Assembly: GCF_002995745.1 (NCBI RefSeq)
Contig: NZ_PVXQ01000011.1
Span: forward strand, 1-64,000
Origin: Clostridium vincentii
Lineage (GTDB): Bacteria > Bacillota > Clostridia > Clostridiales > Clostridiaceae
DNA length: 64,000 nt
Direction: 5' to 3'
The position numbers and the translations under genes were made by a program. The notes under the pieces are model-generated. The model was not told the origin of the DNA. It searched no databases and saw nothing but the letters and a program-made list of their open reading frames with translations. Positions 35,248 to 44,188 of this stretch are shown one piece after another (position 1 is the first letter of the stretch; each line of letters begins with the position of its first letter).

Positions 35248-36336
35248 ATGGATTATAAGGCGGTATTTAAGGAAAAATTAAGTAAATTACTGTTTTTAGA
35301 AGTAGATTGGGAAGGATTTAAAAGAAGCACGAAGATTCCGGAAAACATATATTTAAAGAGAAAGGACTTATATATTCCTATAAGTTCTAAATATATAACC
35401 AATAATGTTAATAATGAAATTAAGATAAACAATTTGCCTATATATTATTTTATTGAAGGTATGTTAATAGCGTTAGGTGCTGATGAAAAGCTTAGTTATA
35501 GTGAAGACTATATAACAGTTTTAAAAAACATAAAAGAAAGTGAAGACTGTGGAAAGGGATTAGTAGCAAACAGAATAAAAGAAGATAATTTAATTGATGC
35601 ATATCTTCTAATAAAAGGACTATTTTTATTAACAGGCAACGAGGATTATTATAAAAAGCTTTTATTAGTAGGGGAGGCTTTAATAGAAAATGATAGCGCA
35701 TTTAGTGATATTTTATTAAAGGATGTAGAAGAGGGAAAACAAAAATTTGATAAACTTTCAGAACCGTATTTATATAAGGCATTATTTCTTAAGAAAAAGG
35801 GAGATTATACAGGAGCTAAGATTGAGATAAATCAGTATTTAAACAAAGGTGGAGAAGTAACCCTGGAGATAAAAGAGATAATTAGCGATATAGATAATGT
35901 TACAACCTACGAAGAAGCTATAGAATTATTAGAAAAAAGTCCAGAGAAAGCTATAGGAATGCTTACGGGATTAACTGACAGTTTTAATAAGAACCCTTTA
36001 ATTTATTATTATTTAGCCGTGGCAAACAGAAAATTAGAAAATTATGAAAAGGCTATCTACTATTTAAATGAAAGTTTGTCTATTGAAACAGGAATTCTAG
36101 AAGTAATTACTGAACTGGGTATTAATTATGCATGTTTAGGTAATTATGAAAATGCTATTAAATATTTTAAAAAGGGATTTGAAGCATCTAAGGATGTGGA
36201 GACTTGTACAAATATAGTAATGTGCTACATAAATATGGGAAATGAAAAGGAAGCAAAATTAAATTTAGAAATAGCAAAAAGATTGAATCCAGAGGATGAG
36301 ATTGTTCAGCAAATTGATAGGATGTTTGCTAAATAA
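35248..36336 (+). CDS. TPR-repeat protein at the head of a glycan locus
   Basis: About 362 residues, cytosolic, no signal or membrane segment. The C-terminal half carries tetratricopeptide repeats, for example ALFLKKKGDYTGAKIEI, YYLAVANRKLENYEKAIYYL and INYACLGNYENAIKYFKKGF. The N-terminal 150 residues are unrecognised. TPR proteins act as scaffolds, so this one may organise the glycan enzymes encoded downstream; this is inference from position only. ATG at 35248 follows a GGTGGTGGAG site; an in-frame GTG at 35236 lies within that site. It is 18 bases before the TagA/WecG gene. Confidence 0.75.
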   Translation: MDYKAVFKEKLSKLLFLEVDWEGFKRSTKIPENIYLKRKDLYIPISSKYITNNVNNEIKINNLPIYYFIEGMLIALGADEKLSYSEDYITVLKNIKESEDCGKGLVANRIKEDNLIDAYLLIKGLFLLTGNEDYYKKLLLVGEALIENDSAFSDILLKDVEEGKQKFDKLSEPYLYKALFLKKKGDYTGAKIEINQYLNKGGEVTLEIKEIISDIDNVTTYEEAIELLEKSPEKAIGMLTGLTDSFNKNPLIYYYLAVANRKLENYEKAIYYLNESLSIETGILEVITELGINYACLGNYENAIKYFKKGFEASKDVETCTNIVMCYINMGNEKEAKLNLEIAKRLNPEDEIVQQIDRMFAK

Positions 36337-36354
36337 AAGCCAAGGAGAAGACAT

Positions 36355-37065
36355 ATGTATACAAAGATTTTAGGGTATAAAATTTTTAATAAATCAAAAG
36401 AAGAGCTTTTAAAGGAAATTTGTACAAGGGATAAGGTTAATATTATTTCAGGTAATCCAGAGGTTCTTTATGCTGGTTTAAAAAATGAAAGACTTAATAA
36501 GAATTTTAATCAAGAGTATTCAATTATAATACCAGATGGTGTAGGTACGGTCATTGCAGCAAAGATTGTAAAGGCACCTGTTAAAGAGAAGATAGCAGGG
36601 ATTGAAGTGGTTAAGTCTATACTGTCTATTGGAGCTAAAGAGGGAAAGGGAATATACTTATTAGGTGCAAAGGAAGAGACACTGCAAGCTTGTATAAAAG
36701 GCTTAAAGTCTACTATTCCAAGATTGAATATTGTTGGAAGTCATAATGGATATTTTGATTTAGAGGATTGTAAAGATATTATAGAAGATATTATAGAGAA
36801 AAAACCTTGGGCTATATTTGTAGCAATGGGTTGCCCAAAGCAAGAAATATTTATAGAGGAAAACATACATAAGCTTCCATGTAATATTTTCATGGGTGTA
36901 GGTGGTAGTTTTGATGTTTTTGCTGGAAATGTAAAGAGGGCCCCTAAATGGATGATTTCTTTTGGTATTGAGTGGCTTTATAGAGTTATCAAAGAACCCT
37001 GGAGAATAAAGAGATTAGGAGCCATTCCTAAATTTTTATGGCTCGTTATTAAGAATAGGTCGTAG
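36355..37065 (+). CDS. WecG/TagA/CpsF family glycosyltransferase
   Basis: A 236-residue GT26 enzyme. Relatives transfer N-acetylmannosamine (TagA, teichoic acid linkage unit) or ManNAcA to an undecaprenyl-linked sugar. Family motifs are present: ISGNPEVLYAGL, IPDGVGTVIAAK (with the conserved Asp), MGCPKQEIFI and GVGGSFDVFAGNVKRAPKWM, plus the C-terminal basic segment EWLYRVIKEPWRIKRL that anchors such enzymes to the membrane. The start follows AAGGAGA. Eight bases separate it from the flippase gene. Whether this makes teichoic acid linkage units or another polymer is not resolved. Confidence 0.9.
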   Translation: MYTKILGYKIFNKSKEELLKEICTRDKVNIISGNPEVLYAGLKNERLNKNFNQEYSIIIPDGVGTVIAAKIVKAPVKEKIAGIEVVKSILSIGAKEGKGIYLLGAKEETLQACIKGLKSTIPRLNIVGSHNGYFDLEDCKDIIEDIIEKKPWAIFVAMGCPKQEIFIEENIHKLPCNIFMGVGGSFDVFAGNVKRAPKWMISFGIEWLYRVIKEPWRIKRLGAIPKFLWLVIKNRS

Positions 37066-37073
37066 GTGAGAAA

Positions 37074-38480
37074 ATGAATAAACTTATTAAGAATTTCTTT
37101 AGTACATCTGTAGCTAATATTATAGGACAATTAGTTGGATTTATTAGCATAACTTATTATTCTGGCGTTTTGGAGAAAGATAACTATGGAATGATAACTT
37201 TTGCACAACTGTTTATTCTATATTTTACTACAGTTGTTTTATTTGGAATACAAGCATTTGGAACAAAGTTAGTAGTAAAAAAAGAAAAGGCGTACCAAGA
37301 ATTAGTTAATGAACTTTTTTCGTTTAGGCTTGTTATTGCAGTAATTTGCTGTTTAATAAGTTTTGGAATATCATTTTTTATTTCAGATAATTCAAAATTC
37401 CCATTAATATTAATACTTTGGAGCGTAACGTTAATTCCAACTTCAATAAATTTCGATTGGTTCTTTTCTGGAATACAGGATATGAAGCATAACGCTGTAT
37501 ATAACCTATTAAAAACAATAGTACCAGCAATAATAATATTTACTTTTGTGAGAAATATCAATGATATATATGTAATACCTATAGCAATGAGTATAGGTGT
37601 ATTATGTGGAGGAATATATTATATTTTAATTCTTAGAAGATATAATATTACGTTGAAGTTTAAGTATAACAATAAATTATTTAAAAGTTATTTCTTTATG
37701 GGATTACCTTTTTTACTATCTGGATTATTATCTATGGTTAATGGTAATATAGATAAGATTATTCTAGGGTTTAATAGCAATCAATATGGTGAGTTGGGAG
37801 TATATCAAGCTGCATATAATTTTATCAATTTTATAGTTGCTTTTATTGGAGTAATATTCGTAACGTTATTCCCTTACATTGTTAGAGCACATAGTGAAGG
37901 TAGGGAAAGGATTAAAAAGATCCTTCAAATAGTATGCAGAGTGGTATTGATGATTACAATACCAATATCTATTGGAGGTTTTTTATTATCTAATGATATA
38001 ATAACTGCATTCTATGATGAACAATATATTGGTGCAGTATTACCAGTAAAGATATTGATGGTATATATATTTGTTTTCTCAATTAGAGAAGTATATGCAT
38101 ACTCATTAAATGCATTTGGTTTAGAAAAGAAATATCTTAAAGTTGTAGGAATTTCAGCCTCGTTAAACTTCTTATTAAATCTAATATTTATACCCATATA
38201 TGGATACATAGCAGCTGCAATAATAACTACAGTTACAGAAATCATTAATTTAGTTTTAATGAGGAGATATATACGGAAAATAGCTAAGTTTAATGATATC
38301 AAAGAAGTAATATTAGTATTAATACCAGCTCTAATTATGGCTATGTTTATATTATTGATAAAACACTACATATCAAATGTTTTTATTGTGATAATATTAG
38401 CTATAATTATATATCTTGTAGCTGTTTTACTTTTAAGAACAGTGAATTTAAAAGAATTGAAAGAAACATTAAAGGAGTAA
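37074..38480 (+). CDS. Wzx-type oligosaccharide flippase
   Basis: A 468-residue integral membrane protein of the MOP superfamily, with about 12-14 hydrophobic segments. It starts with the characteristic KNFFSTSVANIIGQLVGF segment and contains GLPFLLSGLLSMVNGNIDKI. Such proteins flip lipid-linked oligosaccharides across the membrane for wall-polymer or capsule assembly. It lies between the TagA-like gene and the GT4 gene with tight spacing, so all are in one operon. The substrate is likely the glycan begun by its neighbours. Confidence 0.9.
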   Translation: MNKLIKNFFSTSVANIIGQLVGFISITYYSGVLEKDNYGMITFAQLFILYFTTVVLFGIQAFGTKLVVKKEKAYQELVNELFSFRLVIAVICCLISFGISFFISDNSKFPLILILWSVTLIPTSINFDWFFSGIQDMKHNAVYNLLKTIVPAIIIFTFVRNINDIYVIPIAMSIGVLCGGIYYILILRRYNITLKFKYNNKLFKSYFFMGLPFLLSGLLSMVNGNIDKIILGFNSNQYGELGVYQAAYNFINFIVAFIGVIFVTLFPYIVRAHSEGRERIKKILQIVCRVVLMITIPISIGGFLLSNDIITAFYDEQYIGAVLPVKILMVYIFVFSIREVYAYSLNAFGLEKKYLKVVGISASLNFLLNLIFIPIYGYIAAAIITTVTEIINLVLMRRYIRKIAKFNDIKEVILVLIPALIMAMFILLIKHYISNVFIVIILAIIIYLVAVLLLRTVNLKELKETLKE

Positions 38481-38488
38481 GTAAGTTT

Positions 38489-39613
38489 ATGGTGAAAAAT
38501 TATGGAATGATTTATCTGAAAAGTACAAATGTCCATCTAGTTAAAGATATGGGTATGATACCATTTAAGCTTAATAAAAATCATAATTATAATTCAACTC
38601 TTATTACCTTTAAAAATGGTGAGTTTACTTATCAAAATGATGTGGTTAAAGGGCTGAAATTGGATTTTGTAAAAAGAATATTTAATAGTTATACAATTGA
38701 TGGAAGTTTATATTTGCTAAAAAATAGTAAAAAATATGATGTTCTACAGATGTTTCACGTTACATTATCTTCATTTTGTTATGCCTTTATTTATAAATTA
38801 GTAAATCCAAAAGGGAAATTGTATTTGAAATTAGATTGTAGTTATAAATTACCAGAAAAGATTAATAAGTTGAATAAATTAAGTAAATGCATATTAAATA
38901 AGTTTTTTAATAAGTATGAGTTAATAACAGTAGAACAAGAAAAGCTATACTCAGAGCTTATTGAATTAGTACCAAGCTTAAAAGGAAAACTCAAAATATT
39001 ACCTAATGGAATTGACTTTGATTATTTTGAAAAAATGAATTTAAAATATAATTATGAGCAGAAAGAAAACATTATATTAAATGTAGCTAGAATAGGTGTA
39101 GAAGAAAAAAACACTTATATGCTTATTGAAGCTTTTAAAAATGTTAATGAAGATGTCCGTAAAGGATGGGAATTGCGTTTAGTCGGTCCTGTTGAGGAAG
39201 AATTTAAAAAGTCTTATAAAGAATTTTGTAATAAGAACCCAGAACTATGTAAGTCAATAAAAATAGTTGGTAATATAGATGATAGAATAGAATTGTATAA
39301 AGAATATGAAAAGGCTAAAATATTTTCTTTAACATCTATATTTGAAAGTTTTGGAATTGTATTTATAGAAGCGGCAGCCTTTGGAGATGTTATAGTTTCT
39401 ACAGATGTTGGAATAGCATATGAAATTGTTAAAGAAGGTAATGGAGCACTTGTTAAAAGTGGAGATACTTATTCTTTAACAAAGAACCTTGAAAGGTTTA
39501 TGACACGGAATTCTTTACATGATATAAGTTATGATTCCTATAAGATAATACGGGATAAATATGATTGGGACAAGATTGTTGAATTCTTATATAATGAAAT
39601 TGAAAAAATATAA
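38489..39613 (+). CDS. Glycosyltransferase family 4 protein
   Basis: A 374-residue GT-B fold glycosyltransferase. The C-terminal nucleotide-sugar-binding domain shows ILNVARIGVEEKNTYMLIEAF, LVGPVEEEFKK and the conserved ESFGIVFIEAAAFG, with the catalytic EX7E Glu in the last. The N-terminal acceptor domain is less conserved. Donor and acceptor sugars cannot be inferred. The start lies just after AAAGGAG, which overlaps the end of the flippase gene. It is the last gene of the plus-strand glycan operon. Confidence 0.88.
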   Translation: MVKNYGMIYLKSTNVHLVKDMGMIPFKLNKNHNYNSTLITFKNGEFTYQNDVVKGLKLDFVKRIFNSYTIDGSLYLLKNSKKYDVLQMFHVTLSSFCYAFIYKLVNPKGKLYLKLDCSYKLPEKINKLNKLSKCILNKFFNKYELITVEQEKLYSELIELVPSLKGKLKILPNGIDFDYFEKMNLKYNYEQKENIILNVARIGVEEKNTYMLIEAFKNVNEDVRKGWELRLVGPVEEEFKKSYKEFCNKNPELCKSIKIVGNIDDRIELYKEYEKAKIFSLTSIFESFGIVFIEAAAFGDVIVSTDVGIAYEIVKEGNGALVKSGDTYSLTKNLERFMTRNSLHDISYDSYKIIRDKYDWDKIVEFLYNEIEKI

Positions 39614-39631
39614 TCACTTAAATTATATTTT

Positions 39632-39677
39632 AAAGATAGCAGATTAGACTGAAAAATTCTAATCTGCTATCTTTTTT
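39632..39677. terminator. Terminator of the glycan operon
   Basis: A perfect 17-bp stem (AAAGATAGCAGATTAGA and complement) with a 9-base loop and a T tract. It lies between convergent genes and has A/T runs on both sides, so it may serve both strands. Confidence 0.92.
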
Positions 39678-39682
39678 ATAAA

Positions 39683-41017
39683 TTATTTTATTTCGTTAAC
39701 TTTAGACATCTTAAAACCACTATATTCTAAAGCGGATATTACTTTTTTTAAATTAGCATTATCACTATAAGAGTATTCAGGTATATCATTATTAACGGAT
39801 AAAGATATGTTATCAAAATCTAATCTTGGATGAAAAAATAGACTTCCCATATTTTTTGTATTAGCATTTTTTAATTTAGAAATTGAAGATTCTACATTAT
39901 TAAATGGTATATAGTCGAGTGGAGTTGAAATATAATAAGTAGATTGATTATATGGACTCAATTGAGGCTTAGTCAAATCTATTCCAGACTGTCCTTTATC
40001 TTCAAATGGAGAATATAAAATTTTGAAATATTCCTCAGCAATTTTATTTTGTTCTGGAGTAATTGCATAATGTGGAGTTTCAAAAAAATCAATAGGAATA
40101 TCAAGATATTTAGCGGTTTCAATAGCCTTTTCAACTCTTTCCCTAAATCTTGTTGTAGAAGGTTGACTACTTCCAAATTCTGTTCCATCACCAGAATTTT
40201 GATTGCCTGATTGATGGGTATACCCATGTAGTCCTATGGAACCATTATGTTGATTGAAATAATCTAAAGTATAGACAAGTTCAGCTATAGTGAAATCATT
40301 TCTTAACAATGGATCAACATCCAAAGTTCCATTTAATCCAATATAGCGAGATATCCAGGCTATGTGAAAAGGTACATTGCTTTTTGAAAGATAATTTGCA
40401 ATAACTCTCAACTTTTCCATACAGGCAGAATCACCAGGTAAAGTAGTCAAAGCAACATCTTCAAGTCTGAGATATCCAACTTGATCAATTTTAGCAACAT
40501 AAGGCGTAACGTTTTCTATATTATCGCCATCTGTTTTACATAGTATAGTTTTTGTATCAATATCCCAGTGGCTATAAATATTTAAAATTTCTGCTAAATC
40601 AGAAAATCCTATGTAATAAAAACCATCATGAGATATTAAATTTTTCTTTAATTGATAATTTGTATTATCAACAGTAGTTATGTTATTGGATAAATCTATT
40701 TTAAAAGATTTATCTAGTAAAGAAACATTTAGTGAATTATCTACCTCTTCCATAGTTCCTTTAAGAAGCTCTGTTAACTCCGTGAGACATAAATAATACC
40801 TGTTTTTTTCTAAATAAATAGGAGTTGTAAGATTTAAAGCTTGTCCATTAATTTTTATTGTGATGTCATCTTTAGGCATTTCTAGATCAGTTAATGTAGA
40901 ATAATCGTTTTTGGGGGGATTAGATACAGTTAGCGAATCCTCTTCAGATTTTCCACAACTGATTAATGACAGTAAAAAAACAAAAAGTAAAGTTAGTATT
41001 AAAGCATTTTTTTTCAT
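39683..41017 (-). CDS. DUF2334-type lipoprotein with copper-amine-oxidase-like N-domain
   Basis: A membrane-anchored extracellular protein of about 444 residues. The signal ends in lipobox SLISC with the Cys at residue 21. Residues 55-170 look like the copper amine oxidase N-terminal (stalk) domain common in clostridial surface proteins. The C-terminal 260 residues resemble DUF2334, a polysaccharide-deacetylase-like fold, with RLEDVA, IGLHGYTHQ and FFETPHYAIT as the likely metal and substrate stretches. It could trim or deacetylate the exported glycan; this is inference. ATG at 41017 follows AAGGAG; the longer reading to 41074 lacks a site and crosses the operator-like palindrome. Confidence 0.78.
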   Translation of the reverse strand: MKKNALILTLLFVFLLSLISCGKSEEDSLTVSNPPKNDYSTLTDLEMPKDDITIKINGQALNLTTPIYLEKNRYYLCLTELTELLKGTMEEVDNSLNVSLLDKSFKIDLSNNITTVDNTNYQLKKNLISHDGFYYIGFSDLAEILNIYSHWDIDTKTILCKTDGDNIENVTPYVAKIDQVGYLRLEDVALTTLPGDSACMEKLRVIANYLSKSNVPFHIAWISRYIGLNGTLDVDPLLRNDFTIAELVYTLDYFNQHNGSIGLHGYTHQSGNQNSGDGTEFGSSQPSTTRFRERVEKAIETAKYLDIPIDFFETPHYAITPEQNKIAEEYFKILYSPFEDKGQSGIDLTKPQLSPYNQSTYYISTPLDYIPFNNVESSISKLKNANTKNMGSLFFHPRLDFDNISLSVNNDIPEYSYSDNANLKKVISALEYSGFKMSKVNEIK

Positions 41018-41106
41018 AATAATCTCCTTAAATGTATAATTATTGTTCAAATATATTATAGTATACATGAACAATAAATTGTACTTAAGGATATAATAAG
41101 TTTTTG

Positions 41107-42318
41107 TTAATTGTAATCTTTAGAACTAATTGTTAATGACATGGAAACAACGGTTATAAAAATTGTCATTACTTTAGGAGTAAACATCATATTATCAAAT
41201 AAATTTAAAAATAAGAATGTAAAGAAAGTAATTAAAGCACCTGTAGTGAAGCCTAAAAATTTTGTGCTATATTTCGTGTTATTAATATAAAGTTTTATTC
41301 CCATAAAAATATATGTTGATAAAAACAATAAACCGCCTATTGGACCTATTTCACACCACATTTTAAGATAAGAATTATGAGTTGGAAAACCACTATGACC
41401 AATAGCATATAGTTCAGGAAATTTTTCAACATCATTTATAAGATAAGAAAAATTACCATTTCCAATACCTTTTAAAGGATGGTCTTTAATCATTTTAAAG
41501 GCGGCTTCCCATAATTTTAACCTTCCTTCATTAACTGTCGAAGAAAATGCTAATTGTAAAAATCTTTTCCGTATAAAAGGTATTAGTAACCCAACAGCAC
41601 CAAAAGATAATAATAAGTACAAAAATTTAATATTATAAAGTATAGCAAGTAACACCATTCCAAGGGCGAGAGCTAACCATCCATTTCTTGAATATGAAAA
41701 AATTAAATTAATTATACCTAAGGCTACATTAGTTAAATAAAATATTCTGATTTTAATATTTTTTTCTTTTAATGAAAATATCATTAAAGGGAATATTAAA
41801 ACTATAATATAAGCAGCAAATGCAGTAGGATATCCTAAGGTGGATTCCATTCTTAAAACACCATTAGTATCTACAGTTACGCCAATCCCCGTAAAGTATT
41901 GGACAATACCATAGGAAAAGCTAATAAAAGCTGGCACTATAAGAATAAATTTTAGCTTTGAAAAATTATTTTTAATATTAAATTCATATTTTATTACTAT
42001 ATACAATATGAGATAAGTTAAATATCTAAAGGATTCACTAATTGCTAAAGTTTTACTTGAAGCATATACAGTTGAAATTCCCATAATTACAATTGTAATA
42101 ATCATAGATATTATTATTAAATCTTTGGAACTGTCTTTCAGTCTCCATAATAATTTTTTGCATTCGTTTTTTGAACTAATAGATTTTATAAAAAATAGAA
42201 CCATATATAAGAGCATTAATAAATCTCCAACTGGTAATTTTTCTATAACTATTGTTGGTATAAGGGGATAAAGAAATAAATATCCTATAAAGGATAGTCT
42301 AAAAAGTTTATTAATCAT
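41107..42318 (-). CDS. O-antigen ligase/polymerase-like membrane protein (Wzy_C)
   Basis: A 403-residue membrane protein with about ten to twelve segments. The periplasm-side loop of the Wzy_C/WaaL family is visible: GIGNGNFSYLI, THNSYLKMWCEIGPIGGLLFL and an upstream ARNGW-like SRNGWLALALGM. In Gram-positives such proteins polymerise or ligate surface polysaccharides, or glycosylate proteins. It is divergent from fchA and precedes the DUF2334 lipoprotein gene, which has its own possible promoter. The locus thus has transferase, flippase and polymerase/ligase functions close together. Confidence 0.85.
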   Translation of the reverse strand: MINKLFRLSFIGYLFLYPLIPTIVIEKLPVGDLLMLLYMVLFFIKSISSKNECKKLLWRLKDSSKDLIIISMIITIVIMGISTVYASSKTLAISESFRYLTYLILYIVIKYEFNIKNNFSKLKFILIVPAFISFSYGIVQYFTGIGVTVDTNGVLRMESTLGYPTAFAAYIIVLIFPLMIFSLKEKNIKIRIFYLTNVALGIINLIFSYSRNGWLALALGMVLLAILYNIKFLYLLLSFGAVGLLIPFIRKRFLQLAFSSTVNEGRLKLWEAAFKMIKDHPLKGIGNGNFSYLINDVEKFPELYAIGHSGFPTHNSYLKMWCEIGPIGGLLFLSTYIFMGIKLYINNTKYSTKFLGFTTGALITFFTFLFLNLFDNMMFTPKVMTIFITVVSMSLTISSKDYN

Positions 42319-42352
42319 ATAAATACCTTCCTTAATTACAAATATAATTAAT

Positions 42353-42381
42353 ATTATACATAGTCATAAACAATTTGTCAT
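42353..42381 (-). promoter_or_regulatory. Promoter of the O-antigen-ligase-like gene
   Basis: On the minus strand, ATGACA (complement of 42376-42381) and a perfect TATAAT (complement of 42353-42358) with a 17-base spacer, 35 bases before the start codon. Confidence 0.7.
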
Positions 42382-42498
42382 ATTAATTATGAATTAATTA
42401 AGTTAAAAATTGAAAAATCTATTTTGAATTAGTAATAAGGGTATAAATTATTTGAGCTATATAATATAATAAAGTTAATATTGTTAATAAAAATATTT

Positions 42499-42526
42499 TT
42501 GTTAATTCATTTTTAAGTTTTATCAT
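42499..42526 (+). promoter_or_regulatory. Possible promoter of fchA
   Basis: TTGTTA (42499-42504) and TATCAT (42521-42526) with a 16-base spacer, 32 bases before fchA. Confidence 0.45.
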
Positions 42527-42557
42527 AGTTAGTTAATAGAAGAAAGGAAGATATGAA

Positions 42558-43202
42558 ATGCATTTTAAAGATTATAAAATAGAAGAATTTGTAGAGGATT
42601 TATCCTCAAAATCATCATCTCCGGGAGGTGGAAGTGTTGCAGGCCTTGTTTCTGCTCTTGCAGGAAGTTTAAACTCAATGGTATATTCATTAACTGTGAA
42701 TAAGAAAGCTTTTGAAGCCTTAGATGAAGATTCTAGAAAACTAGTTTTAGAGTTTAAAAAAGAAGCAAGTGAATTTACTAATAAGTCATTGGAACTAATG
42801 GAGAAGGATAGGAAATATTTTAACGAACTAATGGATTGTTATAAGTTACAAAAGAATACTGAAGAAGAAAAGTATTCTAGAGATAAAGCAATAGCTGAAG
42901 GAACTTTAAGAGCAATGAATCCACCTTTAGAGCTTGCAGAGGAAGCTTATAAATTTTATGACAATATAGAGATTGCGATAAAGTATGGTAATAAAATGTT
43001 AATATCAGATGCTGGATGTGCAGCTATTTTAATTTATGCTGCAATAGAATGTGCTATCATAAATGTAAAAGTAAATTTAAATTATCTAAGGGACAAAAGT
43101 TTTAGTAAAAAAGTCGAATATATTATAATAAAATTAGAAGCAAACTCATTAAAAAAAAGAGATAGTATAATGAATATTGTTAACAAGACAATATATCCTT
43201 AA
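42558..43202 (+). CDS. fchA: Cyclodeaminase/cyclohydrolase family protein
   Basis: A 214-residue all-helical enzyme of the formiminotetrahydrofolate cyclodeaminase / methenyl-THF cyclohydrolase family. It acts in one-carbon folate metabolism or in purine and histidine fermentation. The family-defining N-terminal glycine stretch SSPGGGSVAGLVSALAGSL is present, as is the conserved MNPPLELAEEAYKF region. No fhs, folD or histidine-degradation gene is adjacent, so its pathway is not indicated by context. Start after AAAGGAAG. It has its own terminator. Confidence 0.88.
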   Translation: MHFKDYKIEEFVEDLSSKSSSPGGGSVAGLVSALAGSLNSMVYSLTVNKKAFEALDEDSRKLVLEFKKEASEFTNKSLELMEKDRKYFNELMDCYKLQKNTEEEKYSRDKAIAEGTLRAMNPPLELAEEAYKFYDNIEIAIKYGNKMLISDAGCAAILIYAAIECAIINVKVNLNYLRDKSFSKKVEYIIIKLEANSLKKRDSIMNIVNKTIYP

Positions 43203-43214
43203 AGCTTAAATAGA

Positions 43215-43252
43215 TATATTCTTTAATATTGATTAAAGAATATAGCTATTTT
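43215..43252. terminator. Terminator between fchA and pdaA
   Basis: A 12-bp perfect stem (TATATTCTTTAA/TTAAAGAATATA) with a 6-base loop and a downstream T-rich run. The two genes converge on it. Confidence 0.8.
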
Positions 43253-44037
43253 TATTCAGGTAAATCAGTTAATGATTTAAATTCATATCCTTCTGACTGT
43301 AAATCAGAGATCACAGTTTTTAAAACTTTAGAATTTGTCTTAGATACAGCATGTATTAGAATTATTCCACCGGGGTGAGCGCCGTCTTCAATTTTTTTGA
43401 TGGAATAGCTTTCAGAAGGCTGATTATCAACAAGCCAATCTTTGTAGGCAAAACTCCAGAATATTGTTTTATAACCAAGAGCTTGTAACTTTTTAAGACA
43501 ATCTTTAGAATATTTACCCATGGGAGGCCTAAAAAATTTAGGCATATCTTTTCCAATTAAATTTTTATATGCTTCTTCAACATCTGTTATTTCCTTGTTG
43601 AACTTTTCCTCATCAGTAATGGAGGCCATGGAAGGATGATGGTTAGAGTGATTACAAACTAAATGACCTTCATCAACCATTCTTTTTACTAAATCAGGAG
43701 CACTATCAATATAGGGCTTAACTACGAAAAAGGCAGCTGGTACATTTAATTCTTTAAGGGTATCTAAGATATCTCCTGTATAACCCTTTTCATAACCCTC
43801 ATCAAAGGTTAAATATAAAACTTTTGATGATGTATCTCCTAAGAAATAACCTCCACAATCCTTCAAAAATGCAATTGATTCTTTAGGACCATCAGGAGCT
43901 TTACCTTTTTCCTTTGATCGTGCATAATACCAATTCAATTCGCTAGTTTCGTTACTTGCAAAGCTATAGACTGGAATAAAAGTTAAGTTTAGTATTAATA
44001 TTAAGACTAAGAAACTTACAAAATAATTTTTTTTCAT
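43252..44037 (-). CDS. pdaA: Polysaccharide deacetylase PdaA (muramic delta-lactam formation)
   Basis: A secreted NodB-fold deacetylase of 261 residues. PdaA removes the acetyl group from muramic acid in spore cortex so that the delta-lactam, needed for germination, can form. A signal peptide covers about residues 1-27. The catalytic motif is TFDEGYEKGYT (PdaA-type, rather than TFDDG). The metal pair lies in HSNHHPSM and the RPPMGKYS and HAVSKTN motifs follow. The start follows AAAGGGG. Its neighbours fchA and ychF are unrelated. Expression is expected in the forespore, but I do not see a convincing SigG promoter. Confidence 0.9.
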   Translation of the reverse strand: MKKNYFVSFLVLILILNLTFIPVYSFASNETSELNWYYARSKEKGKAPDGPKESIAFLKDCGGYFLGDTSSKVLYLTFDEGYEKGYTGDILDTLKELNVPAAFFVVKPYIDSAPDLVKRMVDEGHLVCNHSNHHPSMASITDEEKFNKEITDVEEAYKNLIGKDMPKFFRPPMGKYSKDCLKKLQALGYKTIFWSFAYKDWLVDNQPSESYSIKKIEDGAHPGGIILIHAVSKTNSKVLKTVISDLQSEGYEFKSLTDLPE

Positions 44038-44121
44038 AATTATCCCCTTTCCTAATTTTTGATTATTTTAAATTAGTATCTGTAGATTGTCCAATTAAAA
44101 TACGGAATAATTTCTTCTTTC

Positions 44122-44150
44122 TTGAATTATAATGCCCAGTGGAGTATAAT
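44122..44150 (+). promoter_or_regulatory. Promoter of ychF
   Basis: TTGAAT (44122-44127) and a perfect TATAAT (44145-44150) with a 17-base spacer, 38 bases before the ychF start. Confidence 0.75.
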
Positions 44151-44188
44151 TTTAAGAGATTAGTTTTAACAAGAAAGGAATGTACATA

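Noticed and set aside
44038-44110. SigG promoter for pdaA
   Set aside because: A GTATT/GATACTA pair 18 bases apart is visible on the minus strand but departs from the consensus at key positions.
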